Shown: one piece after another, positions 1 through 11,300 of the stretch
Numbering within the stretch: position 1 is the stretch's first letter
How the letters are laid out: every line of letters begins with the position of its first letter
From: Acanthochromis polyacanthus
Taxonomy: Eukaryota > Chordata > Actinopteri > Pomacentridae
Direction of reading: 5' to 3'
Assembly: GCF_021347895.1 (NCBI RefSeq)
Contig: NC_067123.1
Coordinates: 2,930,149 to 2,994,148, forward strand
Length of the DNA: 64,000 nucleotides
The notes under the pieces: generated by a model
What the model was told of the DNA's origin: nothing
What the model saw: the letters and a program-made list of their open reading frames with translations, nothing else
The model's database searches: none
Position numbers and translations under genes: made by a program

Positions 1-105
1 GAAGGCTGGTAAAGGTAGAAGGTAAACAGAGAAATCCTGAAGGAGAACCTGACGCACCTGAAGAGAACTGAGACTTGGAGAAGATCAGTTTTCCATCCAG
101 ACGAT
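1..105 (+). repeat. Tail of an old Tc1-type relic
   Basis: The first hundred bases resemble 4193-4266, the 3' part of the old Tc1-like relic described below: both share the order GGTAAAGGTAGA, a purine-rich stretch, then GAGAACTGAGAC. The rest of the copy lies outside the window. It sits just beyond the stop codon of the RBM43-like gene, so it probably falls in or after that gene's 3' UTR. Confidence 0.55.
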
Positions 106-120
106 GAGCTGAAGCAGCAT

Positions 121-1617
121 TCATCGTTCATTGTTTTTTTTAGACTTGGGCTTTAAGAATTTCCAAATAAACAGCCGCTGGAAGATGCTTCTGAGTGATT
201 TAGACGGCAGCAGTTTATTTCGTACAATGTCATTTGATCTTTCTGGCTCCTTCGGTCTACGAGGCTCAGACTGACTTCTAGTCCTCGAAGCTCCACCTTT
301 CTGAGGAACATCAGCAGCTTCTGGTTTGTCCTGCTGGTTCTTGGATGAGGAGAAACCTGCAGCTCCTCCAGGATGAGGGTTAAAATCAGTTTCTCTGTCT
401 GGATCTTTCGGTCTATGAGGCTTGGATTGGCTTCTTGTCCTCGAGGTTCTGCTTCGAGTATTTAATGCAGCAGCTTCTGGTTTGTCCTCCTGGTTCCTGG
501 GTGAGGAGAAATTTGCAGCTCCACCATGAGGAGGGTTAAAACCACTTTCTCTTTGTGGTTCGAAGTAGTTTGCTCTTTCTGGTTCTTTTCTTCCTCGAGT
601 CTCAGAGTTAGTTCTTCCTCTTGAGGCTGCATTTTGATGATGAACGTCAGCAGCTTCTGGTTTGTCCTCCTGGTTCATGGATGAGGAGAAACCTGCAGCT
701 CCACGAGGAGGAGGGTTGGACCGACTTTCTCTTTCTGTGTTTTTTCTGCTGTTCGGAGGCAGAGAGCTGCTCCTGTTCCTGAGGTTCCTATCGAAGGGTC
801 TTCCTGGACGTTCTGACGACTTTATCTGCCTTCCCAGCAGCCTTTGCTTCAAGTTGTAGCTCTCGACAGACGGTCCAATGAGGTGAAGTCTATCTTCCAT
901 CTCAAGCACCACCACCAAGCCGAAAATGTGTTTGTTTCTCTGAATTTCCTTTAAAAGAGCTATGCCGTCCTGATCCATGTCCCTGAGAGGAACCTCTTGA
1001 GTACGCAGTGATCTGCTGAGATCATCCAGGAGCTTCTGAAGTTCACCAGCAGCTGAATTGGACTTCCTCCCCTGTAAAGTGATGGTGTAGCTGCTGCTGT
1101 TCTCCTGCACCTGCATTCTGACTTGGTAGCTGTCCTTGATGGAGTCGATGTCTCTTCTCCTGATCTGCTCGGCGTACCTGAACACGTCTGCATCGACCAC
1201 GACGGTCTCATGTCTGGTCCTGATGGAAGCTTGTTGGTCTGGAGAAGAAGAAGCTGTGGTGGAGTCCTGAGAGGTTGGAGGGTTGAGTTTAGAAGCTCCT
1301 GCTGAGGAGGAGAATGGTGAAGATGGAGGCTTGTCTCTGGATCGGGATCTGCCTCTGTTGTCCTTATTGTAGTATTTGGAAATGGCTCCAGAGGAAGGGG
1401 AAGGCGAACGCAGCGTCGTGTTGGTTTGTGTCTCGATCAGCCGCTCCAAACGGACCTTCACTGCTTTCAGGTTGGAAAAATAACCTTGAATGTGCACCTG
1501 ACCTTCACCCAGATCTGACAGCTGAAAGCCGTGTGATTGGAGAATTTGTAGGACTTCTGTCTTGTCTTGAAATTGATTCAGATGAATTGTTGCCTCCACT
1601 GGAACTGGAACATCCAT
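121..1617 (-). CDS. rbm43-like: RBM43-like RNA-binding protein, large 3' exon
   Basis: Open reading frame of 498 codons ending at 121. Residues 1-65 (VEATIHLNQF to VRLERLIE) resemble the second RRM/KH-like module of fish RBM43-type proteins. A second KH-like segment follows at about residues 138-265 (start VVVDADVFRYAEQI). The C-terminal third holds three degenerate repeats of about 50 residues built on GGAAGFSS, NQ-DKPEAA and SRTRSQS, rich in Ser, Arg and Pro and probably disordered, then a basic tail. The family binds RNA and is related to the RRM/KH regions of PARP10/14. The first ATG is probably not the true start: it lies exactly at a strong splice acceptor (TTGTGTTTCTCTTCCTCAG), and the preceding exon at 1699-1781 joins in frame. 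The name is from remembered family features, not a search. Function is inferred. Confidence 0.65.
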   Translation of the reverse strand: MDVPVPVEATIHLNQFQDKTEVLQILQSHGFQLSDLGEGQVHIQGYFSNLKAVKVRLERLIETQTNTTLRSPSPSSGAISKYYNKDNRGRSRSRDKPPSSPFSSSAGASKLNPPTSQDSTTASSSPDQQASIRTRHETVVVDADVFRYAEQIRRRDIDSIKDSYQVRMQVQENSSSYTITLQGRKSNSAAGELQKLLDDLSRSLRTQEVPLRDMDQDGIALLKEIQRNKHIFGLVVVLEMEDRLHLIGPSVESYNLKQRLLGRQIKSSERPGRPFDRNLRNRSSSLPPNSRKNTERESRSNPPPRGAAGFSSSMNQEDKPEAADVHHQNAASRGRTNSETRGRKEPERANYFEPQRESGFNPPHGGAANFSSPRNQEDKPEAAALNTRSRTSRTRSQSKPHRPKDPDRETDFNPHPGGAAGFSSSKNQQDKPEAADVPQKGGASRTRSQSEPRRPKEPERSNDIVRNKLLPSKSLRSIFQRLFIWKFLKPKSKKNNER

Positions 1618-1698
1618 CTGAGGAAGAGAAACACAACTCTGAAGAATCTAACCCAACATCAGACAGAAAACAGTCCATGTGTTCTCAGTGTTTGTTAC

Positions 1699-1781
1699 CT
1701 CTGGAGTTTTCACTGTTAAACGATACCGATGGTTGTTCCCCTGAAGAACATCTGATGTCTTCTGTAAAACTTGAGCAGCAA
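1699..1781 (-). CDS. rbm43-like: Upstream coding exon of the RBM43-like gene (83 nt)
   Basis: On the minus strand this segment is framed by acceptor TTTTTTGTTTCACAG and donor AGAG|GTAACA, and an 81-bp intron separates it from the large exon. Read from its third base it encodes 27 residues without a stop (AAQVLQKTSDVLQGNNHRYR and onward) and enters the large exon in phase at its ATG. The sequence fits the end of an RRM in RBM43-like proteins, with a helix then a Tyr-Arg-Leu-x-Val strand. The first two bases complete a codon begun in a more upstream exon, so the gene starts further right. Confidence 0.7.
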
Positions 1782-1984
1782 CTGTGAAACAAAAAACAAT
1801 AAACTTGCTGATAACCTGCTTGAAGCTTTGAGATCAGAAACACACCAACAGGTATAAAAGGTTAAGGTTAGAGTTAGGGTTAGCACACAATTTATTAGCC
1901 AAAAAAACGTAAAAACCAAATAAAATCTGAACTAATCATCTGTGACGAGCAGATCAGTTGGTAAACATCAAACATAAAGACTCC
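1782..1984. other. Intronic sequence upstream of the 83-nt exon
   Basis: Holds the pyrimidine tract of the acceptor and a short run related to GTTAGGGTTAG near 1868-1883. No further exon seen. Confidence 0.4.
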
Positions 1985-2476
1985 AGTCTCTGGTGGATCA
2001 GAACTCCTGGATAGAACTTCACCATGAAGACTGAAGAACCAAGAAACTCCGAGGAAAGCTTGTTGAAAAGTATCAGTCAGGACAATACAAGAACATTCCC
2101 AAGTTCCTGAAGATCTCTGAGTCCAGTTAAATCCATCATTAAGAAATGGAAGGAAGATGGAACATGAATAAATCTGACTAGAGCAGGACGTCCTCAAGAC
2201 CTGAGAGACTAGTGATGGAGGCCACCAAGACTCTATGAGTCCTCTGAAGGAGTTCCAGCTTCAGACTGTTCATCCAACAACTGTTGTCTGTTCTTCACCA
2301 GTCAGAGCTTCATGGAGACAAAGAGAAAGACTCTGATGGAAAAAGCTCCAATTAAATCTGGACTAGAGTTCACCAGAAGACATGTGGAGACTCTGAAGAC
2401 ACCTAGAAGCAGGTTCTTTGGTCTGAGGAGACCAGGATGGAGCTTTATGTGCATCAGACTATACACTATGTATGTA
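1985..2476 (+). mobile_element. Old Tc1-like relic, left part
   Basis: Degenerate transposase-derived sequence on the plus strand. Broken frames recall Tc1 wording (helix-turn-helix part near 2130-2200, and ETKRKTLMEKAPIKS with RRHVETLK near 2312-2400), but stops and frameshifts are everywhere. The same family occurs on the minus strand at 39720-40330 and 54990-55300. It is interrupted at 2477 by a younger Tc1 element and resumes at 4116. Confidence 0.75.
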
Positions 2477-2692
2477 CAGACGTGGACAAAATTGTTGGTA
2501 CCCCTCAGTTAAAGAAGGAAAAACCCACAATTCTCACTGAAATCACTTGAAACTCACAAAAGTAACAATAAATAAAAATTTATTGAAAATTAAATAATCA
2601 AAATCAGCCATCACTTTTGAATTGTTGATTAACATAATTATTTTAAAAAAACAAACTAATGAAATAGGGCTGGACAAAAATGATGGTACCCA
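2477..2692 (+). repeat. Left terminal inverted repeat of the Tc1 element
   Basis: Begins CAGACGTGGACAAAATTG and ends with an inner copy of the motif, TGGACAAAAATGATGGTACC at 2671-2690. It pairs with 3900-4113. Confidence 0.9.
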
Positions 2693-2696
2693 TAAC

Positions 2697-3734
<1,038 letters not shown>

Positions 3735-3899
3735 TCAGTGTGGTACACACCTTTTCACCAAACAGCAGGGTGACTACTTGTCTCCCTTTAAATAGGCAGA
3801 CTGACTGATTATGAGTTTGGAAACACCTGTGATGTCAATTAAATGACACACCTGAGTTAATCATGTCACTCTGGTCAAATAGTTTTCAATCTTTTATAG

Positions 3900-4113
3900 A
3901 GGTACCATCATTTTTGTCCAGGCCTGTTTCATTAGTTTGTTTTTTAAAATAATTATGTTAATCAACAATTCAAAAGTAATGGCTGTTTTTGATTATTTAA
4001 TTTTCAATAAATTTTTATTTATTGTTACTTTTGTGAGTTTCAAGTGATTTCAGTGAGAATTGTGGGTTTTTCCTTCTTTAACTGAGGGGTACCAACAATT
4101 TTGTCCACGTGTG
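3900..4113 (-). repeat. Right terminal inverted repeat of the Tc1 element
   Basis: Reverse complement of 2477-2692 with few differences. Inner motif at 3901-3922, outer end CCACGTGTG at 4113. Confidence 0.9.
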
Positions 4114-4115
4114 TA

Positions 4116-4300
4116 CATCATCACAAACACACCATCCCCACTGAGAGCGTGGTGGTGGCAGCATCATGATGCTCCTCAGCAGCAGGTCCTGGAAGGTTTG
4201 TAAAGGTAGAGGGTAAATGAAATCCTGGAGGACAGCCTGATGCAGTCTGAGGAGAACTGAGACGATGAGTCGAAACAAAGAGACAAAGATCCTCAGAGAT
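4116..4300 (+). mobile_element. Old Tc1-like relic, right part
   Basis: Continues the relic broken at 2476. The GTGGTGGCAGCATCATGATG segment (4149-4168) is the well-known HGGGSIM part of Tc1 transposases. It fades near 4300. Confidence 0.7.
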
Positions 4301-4917
4301 GGTTTGAAGTCAACAAGGTGGAAGTTCTGGAGTCAGAGTCAGACATCAATCCAACTGTGAATTAGAAAAGTTCTGTTGATTCAGGATCCCTGAGGAACCT
4401 GACAGTTTAACTGTTTATAAAGAAGAAGGAGGTAAAACTCTGGATGTTCAGACTGATGGAGACCAACAGGATGAATGATGGGAAAAAAGAGGTTCATCTG
4501 CTGAACACTGAATAGACTATTTATATTTTAATTAACTGACTCTGTAGGAATCTGTTCTCATTTTGACATGAAAGAGTCTTTTTTGTTCATTCTTATCTCA
4601 AAAAATAAAACTCCATTGGCCAGGAATCAATGTTGAAAAGCAATTAAAGGAGAAACTCTTTTTTTCTAGGCTCTGTATCTTTAAGTTCAGGAAAAAGACA
4701 TTTAAGAGTTCAGATTATGGGTTTATGACATTTTATGACCTTTACTTTGTGAATTCCATGACTTGCACTTTGGTCAGTTAAAGCTGCAGTTCCTGTTGAC
4801 GGCCAGCAGAGGGCGGCAGCAGCTGACAGACCGGTAAAAACAGCCTTTAAGAGGTAATTAATTTAGGTTTCAGCTCCTTTAACATCGTGTTTTTCTACTT
4901 TCTGCAGCAGAACTCAC
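4301..4917. other. No gene seen
   Basis: Possibly the outer end of the Tc1 relic, then ordinary intronic sequence of the RBM43-like gene. Confidence 0.4.
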
Positions 4918-5085
4918 CAGAACAAGGCCAGTCCTGGTGGATCTGAGGACCAGAACCTCGAGAACCTTCTCAGTTCTTCTGAGGAATTAAACGTGTTGTT
5001 TCTCTCCAACCAGCCAGCTGGTAGAATATCTGGAACTTTCAGAACCTCCAGCATTCGTCCCTGATCCTGAAGCTTCACACCAGAG
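4918..5085 (-). pseudogene. rbm43-like: Degenerate RRM-like 5' exon of the RBM43-like gene
   Basis: A 168-nt minus-strand segment with acceptor TTTTTATCCGCAG and donor CTG|GTGAGT. The first half, in one frame, reads MLEVLKVPDILPAG, like the first strand and VPD-x-LP turn of RBM43 RRMs. The second half resumes in another frame, with a stop and then FLRRTEKVLEVLVLRSTRTG, like the HFLR...GEVL part of the same fold. The RRM signal is thus spread over two frames, with one shift and one TAA. Its end phase also fails to match the next recognised exon. Either this exon is dead and the gene uses another start, or an intermediate exon was lost. Homology is judged by eye only. Confidence 0.45.
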
Positions 5086-5170
5086 CTGCGGATAAAAACA
5101 GATTCTAGTTTACAGAGTTCAGGTTTCAGAGTTCAGATCTGAGCCTCGTTCACCTGAAACACGTTTCATC

Positions 5171-5182
5171 GAAAGTGAAAGT
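5171..5182 (-). promoter_or_regulatory. ISRE/IRF-type motif GAAAGTGAAAGT
   Basis: Two GAAA boxes spaced by two bases, matching the IRF-binding GAAANNGAAA pattern; on the gene strand it reads ACTTTCACTTTC. It lies about 85 bp upstream of the degenerate RRM exon, where an interferon-inducible promoter for an RBM43-like gene would be expected. Function is inferred from motif and place. Confidence 0.45.
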
Positions 5183-5189
5183 AACTTTT

Positions 5190-6740
5190 TCAGGTAAACT
5201 TCGGCTCCAAACGTCCAAAGATTTAAAGTTAATGCCGGTTAAAACTGAAGAATAAAGCGGTAAAGATCAGATTTCCTCGCTTTGCTGAACACAATCTTCA
5301 CTTTTCTGATCATAAACGTCTTTTAATTTGCGGTTAAAAAAAACACTGCATCCGATTGAAGAAATGATTCGATAATAATCAGATCAAATCCAAACAAACG
5401 GACTGATTTTCGGTCTGAATCTCACAAACGTACTTCTGTTCTCCTCCCAAACTCCACAGATTCCGGCAGGAAGCGATGAAACCGAAACTAACCTGAGCTG
5501 GACTTTAACGAGTCATAAAACAAACAACTTTGACCTCTGGATGGAAAAACACTCTGGAATTTTCAAAATAATTATCCTTATTTAAATATTTTATTTTATG
5601 TAAGTAACAATAATAAAATCTGTCATATTTGTATTTAAGCAATTTCATTCATAATTTGAAATTTATTTTATTAAATTCTTATATTATAATCTTTATATTT
5701 ATTTAATTTATATTTCATATAATAACAAACTGAAACTTTAATCATTATTTATTTAAAGAATCATTTTAATTTAAATAATTCCAATGTTTGCATTTATTTG
5801 GAATGTATTTTATATAATAAACTTTAACAATTTTGGTGTCTAAAATATATTTAATATAATAAATGTTAACATTTTAGTGCAATAATTACAATAATAATAA
5901 TTTATGTTAGAGCTATAATTTTATATAATAAACTGATATTTTTATGTTGATTGACTAATAAAATTAATAAAATGTAGTAGTAATAATTATAAACGTTATT
6001 TTATGTGAAATAATAAACTTGGACATTATTAATTTATTTCAATGTTTTAACTTGTTTGAAATCTATTTTTTATATAAACGTTGATCCCTCAAAATTCACT
6101 TTAATAAACGGTCACATTTTAAAATGTGATAATTTGAATGTTTATTTAAATTTAAGAGGCATTTCTAATGCAATAAAATTCACTTTTATTAATTTCAGTG
6201 TTCAGTTATTTCTGTCATTTTAAATCATAATAAATGTACATTTTTCTTTACTTTTAACAAATTTCATTGTTCAAATAATGTTTTATGCTTAAAATGTTAT
6301 CTGATGTATTATTTTTTATTATTTGCTCCATTCAGGCAAACATTAGAAGAATGATAAAAATAATCAGGACTAAAGTGAAATAAAATAAATTACTGAACGT
6401 TTTCTCAAATATTGACATTAATTTATTAATGATTTAAAGCAGCTACAGACGTTCAGAGCAGAATTATTAATAATAAAACCACAGAAACTGAAGTGACGTT
6501 TCACAAATCCTCACCTAAAAATCTGAAGCTTTCAGACTAAGTGTGGAGCAGCGGCGCCTCCATGTGGAACTTTAAAGTTTTACACGTTAAAGAAGCCAAA
6601 TCCACTAAAAACTGATCAATAATCTAAAGAAACCACCTCAAAACATTCTAATTTAGATTGAAAGATGCTGCAGGATCAGAAACAGATTCACTCATCAGGA
6701 TCAGCTTCAGGATTTTGATTTAAATTCTATTTTCCAGCAG
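5190..6740. other. AT-rich intergenic DNA
   Basis: From about 5560 to 6480 the sequence is strongly A/T rich with many TTTATTTAAAT-like words and no open frame of note. A GC-richer patch near 5450-5500 contains a palindromic ETS-like TTCCTGCCGGAA. Confidence 0.6.
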
Positions 6741-6744
6741 CAGA

Positions 6745-7335
6745 GGACAGACGTGGACGTAAACCGCAGCTTTAACGACGTCTTTTTACCGTAACCGACA
6801 GTAAAACACGTTTTCTGGACTCTTGTCTTAAGAAGCAAAATATTTGCATTTTTCACCATTTTCTGACATTAAACATGAATTAATGATTCAAAAACACAAA
6901 CATTATCAGAGGAGTCTTTCTTTAACGCTTCCTGCTCATTTCTGCTCGTTATTTTTACTGTAGAAGTCAAAAACAGTCAGACGTGGACGTAAACTGTGTA
7001 GTAACTGGTTTGTGTTTTATATTAGCAGAAAAATGTAGATTTAGAAACACGTAACGAGAATTTTTCAACAATTTTAAACCTTTAAAAACATTTTTAAACA
7101 TAACTCAGGAACAGGACAGACATTGATGTAAACTGCAGCTTTAATGTCTTTTTACATTAAGTGACATTAAAATGTAGATTTAGAAGCTCGTGATGAGCAC
7201 TTTGAAAGAACTTTTCGGATATTTTAAGTCTTTAAAACATTTAAAATGTGCAAAGAATGACTTTTCTTAACATTATTTTACTCTAGCACTCAAAAACAGG
7301 ACAGACGTGGATGTAAACTGTGTATTAACGGGTTT
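6745..7335 (+). repeat. Degenerate repeat family around CAGACGTGGATGTAAACTG
   Basis: The phrase recurs near 6750, 6978, 7118 and 7300 with variants, each followed by similar text (CTGTGTATTAACGGGTTTG or GCAGCTTTAATGTC). Spacing is irregular (about 140-230 bp), so it is an old, decayed local duplication. Confidence 0.6.
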
Positions 7336-7373
7336 GTTGAGGCAGAAATTCAGTGTTTTTATATGAAATGACT

Positions 7374-7403
7374 GCGCTTTTCCATTGACAGGTGGAAAAG
7401 CGC
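7374..7403. repeat. Perfect 11-bp hairpin
   Basis: Arms GCGCTTTTCCA and TGGAAAAGCGC around an 8-base loop. No T-tract follows. Possibly the core of a MITE. Confidence 0.6.
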
Positions 7404-8009
7404 GAGATAAATACAGACCATTTACCATTAAAATGTAGATTCTGGGCATCGACTTTGAACTCTACTGTAATAAAATACAAAGTGAACTGTAGTAAATTCA
7501 GTTTAATGATAAATGACTGCAGGACTCTGTTTTTCTACCACCTGTAAACAGTTTATTACCTCAGTTTTACACAATAATCTCGTTCATTTCTTTATGTTAG
7601 AAGACACTAAACATAAATGACTGAAAATCCTCTTTAATTCCTGAAGCGGAGCAGAAATAAACCCAGACGTCCCGTTGAATGTTCTGGTTTCCTTCTCTGG
7701 TCATGAAACCTACAGAGAACAAAGAATGAAGTTTTAGTTAAAACTGTTCTTTCTCTTCTTCAGGTAGATGAAGAAACGTCAGAGTCTTTGATCATCTACG
7801 TCAAACTGAAGCTTTGATTCAAACGGATCCAGAACTACTGCTGAAGACCTGCAAGAAATGAAGAGCACAGATGTTTAGTTCCTGTTCTGATGGAGAAACA
7901 AAGATCCAGAACTTTCTCTAAAACCACAATAAGGTGGAAAAAGTTCCATGTTTTTATTCACACGTTGCTCAAAGTGAAAACTCTACAAATTCTAGATTCA
8001 TTGTACATC
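7404..8009. other. No clear gene
   Basis: One strong plus-strand acceptor-like tract (CTTTCTCTTCTTCAG, ending 7763) is followed by 17 open codons and TGA at 7815-7817. Support is too thin for a gene call. Confidence 0.3.
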
Positions 8010-8310
8010 CGTCGTTTTTTTGTCAGACTGTTGTCTCATGTTTTTCTCATTGTGTTTCCTCTTTGTCTCACTTGAGGTCGTTTGTCTTATTTTTGTCTCT
8101 CATGTTGTCTCATGTTTGTGTCACTTTGTCTAATTTGTTGTCTCTTCTTTCTAATATTCCGTCTACTTTCTATTGGTTTTCTTCTGACTTTTGTCGTCTC
8201 CTGTTTTTGTCATTTTGTCTTTTGCTTTGTTCATTATTTTGTGCATCATTTTTGTTTCCTTTTTGTCTGTTTTGTGTCGTTTGTGTCATTTTGTTGCCCA
8301 TTTTTTCTTA
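8010..8310 (+). repeat. TTTTTGTC-type minisatellite
   Basis: Loose repeats of TTTTTGTCATTTTGTGTCT and variants, passing directly into the 29-bp array. Related arrays lie at 31.7, 36.1, 42.1 and 50.1 kb. Confidence 0.75.
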
Positions 8311-11300
8311 GTTTGTCAGAGGTTTGCGTAGAACCCGCAGTTTGTCAGAGGTTTGCGTAGAACCCGTAGTTTGTCAGAGGTTTGCCTAGAACCCGTAGTT
8401 TGTCAGAGGTTTGCCGAGAACCCGTAGTTTGTCAGAGGTTTGCCTAGAACCCGCAGTTTGTCAGAGGTTTGCGTAGAACCCGCAGTTTGTCAGAGGTTTG
8501 CGTAGAACCCGTAGTTTGTCAGAGGTTTGCGTAGAACCCGTAGTTTGTCAGAGGTTTACCTAGAACCTGTAGTTTGTCAGAGGTTTGCCTACAACCTGCA
8601 GTTTGTCAGAGGTTTGCCTAGAACCTGTAGTTTGTCAGAGGTTTACCTACAACCTGTAGTTTGTCAGAGGTTTACCTATAACCTGTACTTTGTCAGAGGT
8701 TTGCCTACAACCTGTAGTTTGTCAGAGGTTTACCTAGAACCTGTACTTTGTCAGAGGTTTGCCAAGAACCTGTAGTTTGTCAGAGGTTTGCGTAGAACCC
8801 GTAGTTTGTCAGAGGTTTACCTACAACCTGTAGTTTGTCAGAGGTTTACCTACAACCTGTAGTTTGTCAGAGGTTTACCTACAACCTGTACTTTGTCAGA
8901 GGTTTACGTAGAACCTGCAGTTTGTCAGAGGTTTACCTAGAACCTGTAGTTTGTCAGAGGTTTACCTACAACCTGTAGTTTGTCAGAGGTTTACCTAGAA
9001 CCTGTACTTTGTCAGAGGTTTGCCAAGAACCTGTAGTTTGTCAGAGGTTTGAGTAGAACCCGTAGTTTGTCAGAGGTTTACCTACAACCTGTAGTTTGTC
9101 AGAGGTTTACCTACAACCTGTAGTTTGTCAGAGGTTTACCTAGAACCTGTACTTTGTCAGAGGTTTACGTAGAACCTGCAGTTTGTCAGAGGTTTACCTA
9201 GAACCTGTAGTTTGTCAGAGGTTTACCTACAACCTGTACTTTGTCAGAGGTTTACGTAGAACCTGCAGTTTGTCAGAGGTTTACCTAGAACCTGCAGTTT
9301 GTCAGAGGTTTGCCTAGAACCTGTACTTTGTCAGAGGTTTACCTAGAACCTGTAGTTTGTCAGAGGTTTACCTACAACCTGTAGTTTGTCAGAGGTTTGC
9401 CTACAACCTGTAGTTTGTCAGAGGTTTACCTACAACCTGTAGTTTGTCAGAGGTTTACCTACAACCTGTAGTTTGTCAGAGGTTTACCTAGAACCTGTAC
9501 TTTGTCAGAGGTTTACGTAGAACCTGCAGTTTGTCAGAGGTTTACCTAGAACCTGTAGTTTGTCAGAGGTTTACCTACAACCTGTACTTTGTCAGAGGTT
9601 TACGTAGAACCTGCAGTTTGTCAGAGGTTTACCGAGAACCTGTAGTTTGTCAGAGGTTTACCTAGAACCTGTAGTTTGTCAGAGGTTTGCCTACAACCTG
9701 TACTTTGTCAGAGGTTTACCTAGAACCTGTAGTTTGTCAGAGGTTTACCTAGAACCTGTAGTTTGTCAGAGGTTTACCTAGAACCTGTACTTTGTCAGAG
9801 GTTTGCCTTGAACCTGTAGTTTGTCAGAGGTTTACCTAGAACCTGTAGTTTGTCAGAGGTTTACCTATAACCTGTACTTTGTCAGAGGTTTGCCTAGAAC
9901 CTGTAGTTTGTCAGAGGTTTACCTATAACCTGTACTTTGTCAGAGGTTTGCCTTGAACCTGTACTTTGTCAGAGGTTTGCCTAGAACCTGTAGTTTGTCA
10001 GAGGTTTACCTATAACCTGTACTTTGTCAGAGGTTTGCCTAGAACCTGTAGTTTGTCAGAGGTTTACCTAGAACCTGTAGTTTGTCAGAGGTTTACCTAG
10101 AACCCGTAGTTTGTCAGAGGTTTGCCTACAACCTGCAGTTTGTCAGAGGTTTGCCTAGAACCTGTAGTTTGTCAGAGGTTTACCTACAACCTGTAGTTTG
10201 TCAGAGGTTTACCTACAACCTGTACTTTGTCAGAGGTTTGCCAAGAACCTGTACTTTGTCAGAGGTTTGCGTAGAACCCGTAGTTTGTCAGAGGTTTACC
10301 TACAACCTGTAGTTTGTCAGAGGTTTACCTACAACCTGTAGATTGTCAGAGGTTTACCTAGAACCTGTACTTTGTCAGAGGTTTGCCTACAACCTGTAGT
10401 TTGTCAGAGGTTTACCTATAACCTGTACTTTGTCAGAGGTTTGCCAAGAACCTGTACTTTGTCAGAGGTTTGCGTAGAACCCGTAGTTTGTCAGAGGTTT
10501 ACCTACAACCTGTAGTTTGTCAGAGGTTTACCTACAACCTGTAGTTTGTCAGAGGTTTACCTAGAACCTGTACTTTGTCAGAGGTTTACGTAGAACCTGC
10601 AGTTTGTCAGAGGTTTACCTAGAACCTGTAGTTTGTCAGAGGTTTACCTACAACCTGTAGTTTGTCAGAGGTTTACCTAGAACCTGTACTTTGTCAGAGG
10701 TTTACGTAGAACCTGCAGTTTGTCAGAGGTTTACCTAGAACCTGCAGTTTGTCAGAGGTTTGCCTAGAACCTGTACTTTGTCAGAGGTTTACCTAGAACC
10801 TGTAGTTTGTCAGAGGTTTACCTACAACCTGTAGTTTGTCAGAGGTTTACCTAGAACCTGCAGTTTGTCAGAGGTTTACCGAGAACCTGTAGTTTGTCAG
10901 AGGTTTACCTAGAACCTGTAGTTTGTCAGAGGTTTACCTAGAACCTGTACTTTGTCAGAGGTTTGCCTAGAACCTGTAGTTGTCAGAGGTTTGCCTAGAA
11001 CCTGTAGTTTGTCAGAGGTTTGCCTACAACCTGTACTTTGTCAGAGGTTTACCGAGAACCTGTAGTTTGTCAGAGGTTTACCTAGAACCTGTAGTTTGTC
11101 AGAGGTTTACCTAGAACCTGTACTTTGTCAGAGGTTTACCTAGAACCTGTACTTTGTCAGAGGTTTGCCTAGAACCTGTAGTTTGTCAGAGGTTTGCCTA
11201 CAACCTGTACTTTGTCAGAGGTTTACCTAGAACCTGTAGTTTGTCAGAGGTTTACCTAGAACCTGTAGTTTGTCAGAGGTTTACCTAGAACCTGTACTTT

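Noticed and set aside
1314..1787. 157-codon plus-strand frame
   Set aside because: Antisense to the RBM43-like exons, with no features of its own.
1895..2197. Cys/Ser-rich minus frame, also at 40100 and 55020
   Set aside because: It recurs because it is the antisense of the same Tc1 relic in three places.
8527..8775. Open frames in the 29-bp arrays (LSEVYLEPVVCQRF-type repeats)
   Set aside because: They arise from a 29-bp unit cycling through phases, have no stable start and end at ordinary unit variants. Not genes.
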